Below are positions 1 through 5,059 of a stretch of DNA of 5,192 nt, in pieces; position 1 is the first letter of the stretch, and each line of letters opens with the position of its first letter. A program made the position numbers and the translations under genes. Location of the stretch: the NCBI GenBank assembly GCA_027001345.1, contig JALTMS010000288.1, positions 1-5,192 on the forward strand, read 5' to 3'. The notes beneath the pieces were generated by a model. The model did no database searches. It was not told the DNA's origin and saw only the letters and a list, made by a program, of their open reading frames with translations. Origin of the DNA: Acidobacteriota bacterium (GTDB lineage Bacteria; Acidobacteriota; Polarisedimenticolia; J045).

Positions 1-80
1 GGGATGGGCCCGGCCCTGGCGGCGCCGAGCGCGAGCAGGGCGGCCGGAATTCGGGAGAGGGTCTGGCGGATTCTCGACAT
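1..80 (-). CDS. Start of a secreted or lipid-facing protein gene, truncated by the window edge
   Basis: Only the first 26 codons and two bases of the next are visible, so the product cannot be named. The ATG at 80-78 is preceded by GAGGAG (87-92) with a 6-nt spacer. An in-frame ATG two codons upstream abuts the GAGGAG and is a worse start. The peptide looks like a Sec signal sequence: a basic N-terminus (Met-Ser-Arg-Ile-Arg-Gln), a hydrophobic core (PAALLALGAA, residues 12-21) and a small-residue cleavage-like end (ARA, residues 21-23, followed by Gly-Pro). There is no lipobox Cys in the visible part. It lies about 150 nt downstream of the tryptophanase-type gene on the same strand, with hairpins between them, so it may be a separate transcription unit or a distal operon member. 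The call rests on start, ribosome-binding site and peptide character only. Confidence 0.6.
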   Translation of the reverse strand, partial: MSRIRQTLSRIPAALLALGAARAGPI

Positions 81-231
81 GGTCATCTCCTCATGGAGGG
101 GGCTTACGAGTCTCCCTCATTCGGTATGTCGAGATATCACGAAAAGATCACGCGTTGATGGCGTTTCGTGGTGCGGTGGGGCCTTTCTCGGGCCACCGGG
201 CGTGGGAGGAGCCGGCGGCGGCCGGCAGGGC
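81..231. other. Intergenic region between the lyase gene and the truncated secreted-protein gene
   Basis: This 151-nt gap holds GC-rich hairpins next to the lyase stop codon (listed separately), then an AT-richer stretch around 119-150. That stretch contains two copies of ATCACG, at 136-141 and 147-152, exactly 11 bp apart, and the palindrome GATATC at 133-138. I see no clear -35/-10 pair for a minus-strand promoter. The Shine-Dalgarno of the downstream gene (87-92) can pair with CTCC (minus strand, 98-95) in a 4-bp hairpin, which is too weak to claim regulation. Confidence 0.5.
174..226 (-). terminator. Tandem GC-rich hairpins after the lyase gene, possible weak terminator
   Basis: Just past the lyase stop codon (234-232) the minus strand can fold two hairpins. 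The first is a perfect 6-bp GCCGGC stem with a 4-nt loop (211-226). The second pairs 174-179 with 193-198 (CGGTGG/CCACCG) plus two inner G-C pairs (182-183 with 191-192), a 2-nt bulge and a 7-nt loop. No run of U follows either hairpin on the minus strand, so this is not a canonical intrinsic terminator. It may act in 3'-end protection or factor-assisted termination, or be only a by-product of the base composition. Confidence 0.35.
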
Positions 232-1608
232 TCAGTCGAGGGGCTCGAGGCGAGCGGTGAAGTGGCGCAGGAAGGGAGCCTCGTAGACCAGGCGCAAGCC
301 GCGGATCGCTTCGCGGCGCTGGTAGACCTCGATGATCGCCTCGGCCACGTAGTCCAGGTGGCTCTGGGTGTAGACCCGGCGGGGGATGGCCAGGCGTACC
401 AGCTCCATCGGGCCGGGCAGCGCCTCGCCGCTCTCCGGGTCCTTGCGACCGAACATCAGCGTGCCGATCTCCACCGAGCGGATGCCCGCCTCGTTGTACA
501 GCTCGATGGCCAGAGCCTGGGCGGGGAACTCGAGGGGTGGGATGTGGGGCAGCATGGCTGCCGCGTCGATGTAGATCGCGTGGCCCCCGGGGGGTTGGAT
601 GATCGGTACGCCTGCATCGGTAATTGCTTGGCCCAGGTAGCTGGTGGAGACGATGCGGTATTGCAGGTAGTCCTCTCGCAGCACCTCCTCGAGGCCCGTG
701 GCGATCGCTTCGAGGTCGCGGCCGGCCAGCCCGCCGTAGGTGGGAAAGCCCTCGGTGAGGATCAGCAGGTCCCGTTCCCGCTCGGCCAGGCGGTCGTCGT
801 TGGTGCAGAGGAAGCCGCCGATGTTGACCAGGGCGTCTTTCTTGGCCGACATGGTGCAGCCGTCGGCGTAGGCGAACATCTCCCGGCAGATCTCACGGAT
901 CGAGCGCTCGGCCTGGCCCTCCTCCCGCTGCTTGATGAACCAGGCGTTTTCGGCAAAGCGGCAGGCGTCGATGTAGAGCGGAATGCCGTGGGGCTCGAGG
1001 ATCGCCTTGATCTCCCGAATATTGGCCAGGGAGACCGGCTGGCCGCCCCCCGAATTGTTGGTCACGGTGATCATGCACAGGGGAATCCGCTCGGCGCCCA
1101 CCTTGTCGATCAGCGCCGCGAGGGCCCGAGTATCCATGTTGCCCTTGAAGGGGTGCAGGGCTGCGGGTTGCCGGGCCTCGGCGATGGGCAGGTCCACCGC
1201 CTCGGCGCCGGCGTACTCGCAGTTGGCCCGGGTGGTGTCGAAGTGGGTGTTGTTGGGCACCACGTCGCCCTGCTTGCACATCACCGAGAAGAGAATCCGC
1301 TCCGCCGCCCGCCCCTGGTGGGTGGGGATCACGTGGCGGAAGCCGAAGATGCCTCGCACCGCGTCCTGGAAACGGTAGAAGCTCTTCGAGCAGGCGTAGG
1401 CCTCGTCGCCACGCATGATCCCGGCCCACTGCTCGGCGCTCATCGCCGAGGTGCCGGAGTCGGTGAGCAGGTCGATCAGCACGTCGTCGGCGCTGACCTG
1501 GAAGAGGTTGTAGCCCGCCTCGGCGATGATGCGCTCCCGCTCGGCGCGGGAGGTCATGCGGATCGGCTCGACGACCTTGATCTTGAACGGCTCGATGATG
1601 GTCTTCAT
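232..1608 (-). CDS. tnaA: Tryptophanase-type PLP-dependent beta-eliminating lyase
   Basis: 458 aa, full length for the tryptophanase/tyrosine phenol-lyase family. The family cleaves an aromatic amino acid to pyruvate, ammonia and indole or phenol, using PLP and a monovalent cation, in the cytoplasm. Visible landmarks: IDLLTDSGT (45-53), DEAY with Glu69 and Tyr71, THQGR with Arg100, PLP-contacting Asp214 and Arg217 in DACRFAEN, MSAKKD with the PLP lysine at Lys257, FPTYGGLAGRD (288-298) and IPRRVYT (408-414). Three positions separating the two activities read as tryptophanase: Asp124 (Thr in tyrosine phenol-lyase), Ile381 (the phenol-binding Arg there) and His449 in RHFTA (Phe there). Other stretches, such as YADGCTMS and NIGGFLC, look more like tyrosine phenol-lyase, so this is a somewhat hybrid member. 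ATG start with GGAG 10 nt upstream, 28 nt after the preceding stop. Last gene of the apparent operon; no TnaC-like leader could be placed in the short gap. Family is certain; tryptophan as substrate is inferred. Confidence 0.9.
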   Translation of the reverse strand: MKTIIEPFKIKVVEPIRMTSRAERERIIAEAGYNLFQVSADDVLIDLLTDSGTSAMSAEQWAGIMRGDEAYACSKSFYRFQDAVRGIFGFRHVIPTHQGRAAERILFSVMCKQGDVVPNNTHFDTTRANCEYAGAEAVDLPIAEARQPAALHPFKGNMDTRALAALIDKVGAERIPLCMITVTNNSGGGQPVSLANIREIKAILEPHGIPLYIDACRFAENAWFIKQREEGQAERSIREICREMFAYADGCTMSAKKDALVNIGGFLCTNDDRLAERERDLLILTEGFPTYGGLAGRDLEAIATGLEEVLREDYLQYRIVSTSYLGQAITDAGVPIIQPPGGHAIYIDAAAMLPHIPPLEFPAQALAIELYNEAGIRSVEIGTLMFGRKDPESGEALPGPMELVRLAIPRRVYTQSHLDYVAEAIIEVYQRREAIRGLRLVYEAPFLRHFTARLEPLD

Positions 1609-1636
1609 CAGCGCAGGGCTCCGTGGTGCCTGTGGG

Positions 1637-2884
1637 CTACAGCCCGAACTTGGCGATGATGGCCTTCTTGTCCAGGCCGAGGATCCCGTGCTTGTCGCCG
1701 ATCGCCTTGAACTTGACGAGAGCCGACTCGAGCATCGGGATGTCGTGGTCTGCCGAGAGCTGGGTGCGGATTCGCGCCTGGCCGGCAGGCACCACGGGGA
1801 AGAAGAAGCCGGTGACGTAGATCCCCTGTTCGTAGAGGTCCCGGGCGAAGTCCTGGGCCAGCTTGGCGTTGAACAGCATGATCGGCACGATCGGGCTGTC
1901 TCCCGCCTTGATCACGAAGCCCGCCTCGCTCAGACCCTGGCGCCAGAAGCGGGCGTTTTCTTCGAGGCGATCACGCCGCTCGGTGGTGGCGGAGAGAATC
2001 TCCAGCACCTTGAGGGAGGCGGAAATGATCGGCGGAGCCACCGAGTTGCTGAACAGGTAGGGCCGGGCCCGCTGCCGGCAGAGATCGACGATCTCCTGGC
2101 GTCCGGCGACGCAGCCGCCGCTGGCGCCACCGAGACCCTTGCCCAGGGTGGTGGTGATGATGTCGATCTTGCCCATCACGCCGAAATGCTCCGGCGTGCC
2201 GCGGCCGGTCTTGCCGATGAAGCCCGAGGCGTGGGAGTCGTCGACGAAGACCATCGCATCGTATTTCTGGGCCAGGGCGACGATCTCGTCGAGGGGAGCC
2301 AGGTCGCCGTCCATGCTGAACACACCGTCGGTGATGATCATCCGCAGGCGCTTGTCCTGGTGCTCCTCCAGCTTCTGCTCGAGGTGCTTCATGTTGGCGT
2401 GCTTGTAGGTGTCGTGCATCGCCTTGCACAGCCGGATGCCGTCGATGATCGAGGCATGGACCAGCCGGTCGGAGATCATCACGTCCTCGGGTCCCAGGAT
2501 CGCTTCGAAGACCCCCGCGTTGGCGTCCATGCAGCTCGGGAAGAGGATCGTGTCCTCGGTGTCGAGGAACTCGCTGAGCGCGTGCTCGAGCTTGCGGTGG
2601 ATGTCCTGGGTGCCGCAGATGAAGCGCACGCTGGACATGCCGTAGCCCCGGGCATCGAGGCCCTCGTGGGCCGCCCGAATCACCTCCGGGTGGGAGGACA
2701 GGCCGAGGTAGTTGTTCGAGCAGAGGTTGATCACCTCCCGCACCTCGGCGCCCTCCGGGTACTCGACCCGGATGTCCGCCGACTGGGGCGAGTGGATCAG
2801 GCGTTCTTCCTTGTACAGTCCCTTCTCGCGGATACCTTCCAGCTCGGCCCGAAAGGCTTCGCGCACCTGCTCCGAGTAGGCCAT
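1637..2884 (-). CDS. kbl: 2-amino-3-ketobutyrate CoA ligase (glycine C-acetyltransferase)-type alpha-oxoamine synthase
   Basis: 415 aa fold-type I PLP enzyme closely resembling E. coli Kbl along its whole length. Kbl interconverts glycine plus acetyl-CoA and 2-amino-3-ketobutyrate, usually as the second step of threonine breakdown after threonine dehydrogenase. Kbl hallmarks are LCSNNYLGL (54-62), GMSSVRFICGTQD (82-94), HASIIDG (143-149), DGVFSMDG (186-193), VDDSH (214-218), TLGKGLGGASGG (246-257), RPYLFSN (274-280) and YVTGFFFPVVP (356-366). By alignment to E. coli Kbl the active-site set is intact: Asn57, His143, Ser190, Asp215, His218, PLP lysine Lys249 and Arg373. The protein runs about 17 residues past the E. 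coli C-terminus, ending in a Lys-rich tail (398-415). ATG start; its GAGGAG overlaps the stop codon of the carrier-protein gene. No threonine dehydrogenase gene is in the window. Because a carrier protein sits directly upstream, the acyl donor may be acyl-ACP instead of acetyl-CoA (inference). Serine palmitoyltransferase-type enzymes share the fold but lack several of these Kbl motifs. Confidence 0.9.
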   Translation of the reverse strand: MAYSEQVREAFRAELEGIREKGLYKEERLIHSPQSADIRVEYPEGAEVREVINLCSNNYLGLSSHPEVIRAAHEGLDARGYGMSSVRFICGTQDIHRKLEHALSEFLDTEDTILFPSCMDANAGVFEAILGPEDVMISDRLVHASIIDGIRLCKAMHDTYKHANMKHLEQKLEEHQDKRLRMIITDGVFSMDGDLAPLDEIVALAQKYDAMVFVDDSHASGFIGKTGRGTPEHFGVMGKIDIITTTLGKGLGGASGGCVAGRQEIVDLCRQRARPYLFSNSVAPPIISASLKVLEILSATTERRDRLEENARFWRQGLSEAGFVIKAGDSPIVPIMLFNAKLAQDFARDLYEQGIYVTGFFFPVVPAGQARIRTQLSADHDIPMLESALVKFKAIGDKHGILGLDKKAIIAKFGL

Positions 2885-2897
2885 GGCTCGCTCCTCA
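2885..2897 (-). promoter_or_regulatory. Ribosome-binding site of the Kbl-type gene overlapping the ACP stop codon
   Basis: On the minus strand the carrier-protein stop TGA (2897-2895) runs into GAGGAG (2896-2891), followed by a 6-nt spacer and the ATG at 2884. A ribosome finishing the carrier protein therefore covers the Kbl initiation site. This is the classic arrangement for translational coupling and suggests the two proteins are made in linked amounts. Confidence 0.75.
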
Positions 2898-3149
2898 GCC
2901 CAGGTGGCGCTGGACCAGCGTCATGATGCTGGTCACCGAGTTGAAGGCGTCGGGGGTGGCCTCCTCGTCGGGAATCGAGATCGAGTACTTCTTCTCCAGA
3001 AAGCGCTTGAGGCTGACCATGGAGAAGCTGTCGACGATGCCGCTGGTGATCAGGGGCGTCGACTCGTCGAGTTCCATGTCGTCGTCTTCTTCGTCGAGGT
3101 ACTCGTTGCGAATGTAGTCGATGATCAGGTCCTTCATTTCCTCGGCCAT
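2895..3149 (-). CDS. Acyl carrier protein (phosphopantetheine-binding)
   Basis: 84 aa, close to the usual ACP length, and strongly acidic with a run rich in Asp and Glu at residues 19-29. The 4'-phosphopantetheine site is SGIVDSFSMVSL, with the attachment serine most likely Ser41 directly after Asp40. The usual DSL motif is DSF here. Helix I (residues 4-17), the long acidic loop, helix II after Ser41 and the ISIPDEEATPDAF segment (57-69) follow the ACP four-helix pattern. The start is the ATG at 3149 with AAGGAAGGAG 8 nt upstream; it lies 36 nt after the ligase stop. This is not the fatty-acid synthase AcpP: the DSLD motif differs and no fab genes are near. Position between an acyl-activating enzyme and an alpha-oxoamine synthase suggests a dedicated carrier for the acyl group passed from one to the other, as for the ACPs next to bacterial serine palmitoyltransferases. 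Its cargo is unknown. Confidence 0.9.
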   Translation of the reverse strand: MAEEMKDLIIDYIRNEYLDEEDDDMELDESTPLITSGIVDSFSMVSLKRFLEKKYSISIPDEEATPDAFNSVTSIMTLVQRHLG

Positions 3150-3185
3150 CGCTCGGGCTCCTTCCTTTTGCTGGCTACCGATGGG

Positions 3186-4886
3186 TCAATCGTCCTCGAG
3201 GGTGCTGGTGTCACCGATCTGCTCGCCCGTTTCCCGGGCCTTGAGCAGGCGACGCATGATCTTCCCGCTGCGCGTCTTGGGCAACTTGTCGACGAACTCG
3301 ATCTCCTGGGGCATGGCCAGGGGCGAGAGCTTCTTGCGGATGAAGTTCATGATCGAAAGCTCCACGTCGTCGCTCGGCTCCCAGCCGGGTCTGAGGGCCA
3401 CGAAAGCCTTGACCACCTCCATGTTCACCGGGTCCGGCTTGCCGATGGCCGCCGATTCGGCGACGGCCTCGTGCTCGAGCAGGGCGCTTTCGATCTCGAA
3501 GGGCCCGACCAGGTGACCCCCCGTGTTGATCACGTCGTCGTCCCGCCCGCAGAACCAGAAGTAGCCGTCCTCGTCGACGCTCGCCCGGTCGCCGCAAATG
3601 TACCATCCCCCCAGGAACTTGCTGTAGTACGTGGCGGTGTTGTTCCAGTAGGTGCGCATCATGCTCGGCCAGGGGGGCTTGATGGCGATCATCCCCACCT
3701 GGCCCGGCTCGCGCAGCTCCTCGCCGGTTTCGGGGTCGACCACCGCGGCGGTGACGGCGGGAAAGGGCCGGCCCATGGAGCCGGGCTTGACCGGCAGCCC
3801 CGGGCGGTTGGTGATCATCATCGCCCCGGTCTCCGTCTGCCAGAAGGTGTCGTGGAAGTCCAGGCCGAAGGCCTGGCGGCCCCAGAGCACCCCTTCGGCG
3901 TTGAGGGGTTCGCCCACCGAGCACATGTGCCGCAAGGCCGACAGGTCGTGGCCCCGGGTGGCCTCCGCGCCGTCCTTCATCAGCATCCGGATCGCGGTGG
4001 GAGCGGTGTACCACACGCTGACCCGGTGGCGGGCCATGGCGGCGTACCAGCGCTCGCTGGAGAAGCCCGCGTCGAGGACGAACTGGGTCACCCCCAGTGA
4101 CCAGGGGCCGATGATCCCGTAGCTGGTGCCGGTGACCCATCCCGGGTCGGCGGTACACCAGTAGACGTCGTCTTCCCGCAGGTCCAGCACCACCTTGGAG
4201 GTCAGGTACTGGGCGACCACCGAGCCGTGGACGTGGAGCGCGCCCTTGGGCTTGCCTGTGGTGCCCGAGGTGTAGTGCAACACCGAGGGGGACTCGCCGA
4301 AGGTGCGGGCGACGGGGAAGTCCTTGCGGCGGCCGTCGTCCATCGAGAAGGCCACCTCGCCCGATCGCAGGGGCTTGCCGGCGGGGTCGTGGTCGATGAC
4401 CACCACCGTGTGCAGGGAAGGCACCCGCTCGCGGATCCGCCGCAGCTTGCCCAGGTGCCGCCGCTGGGTGATCACGCAGGATGCCTGGCTGTCGTCGATG
4501 CGTTGGAAAAGAGCCTCCTCGCCGAAGGCCGAGAACAGGGGCTGGACCACGGCTCCCAGGCGCAGGATGCCGAGGAAGCCGATGTAGAGTTCCGGGACCC
4601 GGTCGAGGAACAGGCAGACCCGATCGAGGGGCCGGATGCCCGCCTCCGCCAGAAACGCCGCCCAGCCGCAGGACAGTTCCTTGAGGTCCTCGAAGGTATA
4701 GGTGCGGGGGTCGCCGGCATGCCCCTGATGGATCAGCGCGGGCCGCCCGCCCCGGCCGAGGCGGAGATTGCGGTCGGTGCAGATCTCCGCGATGTTCATC
4801 GGGCCCGAATCGCTCAGGCCCAGTTCTCCTGCCCCCCGGCTCCAGGTGATGGAGTCGCCCTGCACGATCTTGCTCTCGCCGCTCAC
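3186..4886 (-). CDS. acsA: AcsA-type acetate/short-chain acyl-CoA ligase (AMP-forming)
   Basis: 566 aa member of the ANL adenylating superfamily, colinear with Bacillus AcsA down to its C-terminal end (GD.ST.ED). It activates a carboxylic acid with ATP to an acyl-adenylate, then transfers it to a thiol. Motifs: P-loop YTSGTTGKPKG (205-215), WCTADPGWVTGTSYG (243-257), SVGEPLN (323-329), DTFWQTETG (346-354), GD at 432-433, GRDDDV (447-452), hinge-following GGHLVGPFE (456-464) and catalytic lysine Lys542 in TRSGKIMRR, a known site of regulatory acetylation in Acs. The small-acid pocket residues of Acs are kept (Val251, Thr252, Val324, Trp349), arguing for acetate or propionate, not a long-chain or aromatic acid. 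Unusual is Leu459, where AcsA relatives have Arg (SGERVG or SGHRLG). Start is GTG at 4886 with GAGGAG 8 nt upstream; Met30 is a possible but unsupported later start. First gene of the operon; the adjacent ACP may be its acyl acceptor. Confidence 0.88.
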   Translation of the reverse strand: MSGESKIVQGDSITWSRGAGELGLSDSGPMNIAEICTDRNLRLGRGGRPALIHQGHAGDPRTYTFEDLKELSCGWAAFLAEAGIRPLDRVCLFLDRVPELYIGFLGILRLGAVVQPLFSAFGEEALFQRIDDSQASCVITQRRHLGKLRRIRERVPSLHTVVVIDHDPAGKPLRSGEVAFSMDDGRRKDFPVARTFGESPSVLHYTSGTTGKPKGALHVHGSVVAQYLTSKVVLDLREDDVYWCTADPGWVTGTSYGIIGPWSLGVTQFVLDAGFSSERWYAAMARHRVSVWYTAPTAIRMLMKDGAEATRGHDLSALRHMCSVGEPLNAEGVLWGRQAFGLDFHDTFWQTETGAMMITNRPGLPVKPGSMGRPFPAVTAAVVDPETGEELREPGQVGMIAIKPPWPSMMRTYWNNTATYYSKFLGGWYICGDRASVDEDGYFWFCGRDDDVINTGGHLVGPFEIESALLEHEAVAESAAIGKPDPVNMEVVKAFVALRPGWEPSDDVELSIMNFIRKKLSPLAMPQEIEFVDKLPKTRSGKIMRRLLKARETGEQIGDTSTLEDD

Positions 4887-4894
4887 CTTGCTGT

Positions 4895-4900
4895 CTCCTC
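4895..4900 (-). promoter_or_regulatory. Shine-Dalgarno fixing the GTG start of the ligase
   Basis: GAGGAG lies 8 nt before the GTG at 4886-4884, and no comparable site precedes the in-frame Met30 codon. This decides a GTG start. A short G5/C5 hairpin (4904-4919) sits immediately upstream of it on the transcript. Confidence 0.7.
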
Positions 4901-4952
4901 GGCGGGGGCGCCGACCCCCCTGTTCCAGGCTCGAAAACGGGTGGGAAAAGGT

Positions 4953-4978
4953 AAAAAACCCGCCGGGTGACCCGACGG
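4953..4978 (-). terminator. Intrinsic terminator on the minus strand just upstream of the operon
   Basis: Read on the minus strand, CCGTCGGG (4978-4971), loop TCA (4970-4968) and CCCGGCGG (4967-4960) form an 8-bp stem with one G-U pair, followed after one G by six T (4958-4953). This is a canonical Rho-independent terminator. It has no T-run on the plus strand, so it acts leftward. It lies 66 nt before the ligase GTG. It either ends a gene to the right of the window or, if a promoter lies upstream of it, acts as a conditional leader terminator for this operon. Confidence 0.8.
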
Positions 4979-4987
4979 CGGCTGTCG

Positions 4988-5034
4988 ATTATTCAGGCTG
5001 GCTTACAGTTTAGCATGCCCCCGGGATCGTTCCA
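4988..5034 (-). promoter_or_regulatory. Weak promoter-like hexamers upstream of the terminator
   Basis: The stretch 4986-5014 is AT-richer than its surroundings. On the minus strand it offers TAAACT (5012-5007) as a -10, with TGGAAC (5034-5029) 16 bp upstream as a poor -35. AATAAT (4993-4988) is a second -10 candidate with no good -35. If the first were used, the terminator at 4953-4978 would lie inside the operon leader. Matches are weak and could be chance. Confidence 0.2.
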
Positions 5035-5059
5035 GCCCTCCTATCCCTACGATTCGCGC

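Noticed and set aside
232..1608. Tyrosine phenol-lyase as the name of the lyase
   Set aside because: The phenol-binding Arg is replaced by Ile381, and Asp124 and His449 are the tryptophanase states, so tryptophanase is the better call although parts of the backbone look tyrosine phenol-lyase-like.
1609..1636. Leader peptide (TnaC-like) for the tryptophanase-type gene
   Set aside because: The gap is only 28 nt and contains no start codon followed by a short Trp-containing frame.
4..1659. Long plus-strand open frame opposite the lyase gene
   Set aside because: It lies antisense to a clear tryptophanase-family gene; the translation is low-complexity, rich in Gly, Ala, Val, Asp and His, with no recognisable motifs, as expected from the complement of GC-rich codons.
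1637..2884. Serine palmitoyltransferase for sphingolipid synthesis
   Set aside because: The ACP neighbour suggested it, but VRFICGTQD, DGVFSMDG, VDDSH and YVTGFFFPVVP are Kbl signatures, and the ligase has a small-acid pocket; no other sphingolipid genes are in view.
1526..4100. Two further long plus-strand open frames (1526-2926 and 2883-4100)
   Set aside because: Both are antisense shadows of the Kbl-type, carrier-protein and ligase genes, without family motifs or convincing ribosome-binding sites.
4227..4970. Plus-strand open frame of 247 codons opposite the start of the ligase
   Set aside because: Antisense to the conserved N-terminal half of the ligase, and it runs into the non-coding terminator region; no motif is recognisable.
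4953..4980. Bidirectional terminator
   Set aside because: On the plus strand the hairpin is followed by GCGGCTGTCG with no T-run, so only leftward transcription would be terminated.
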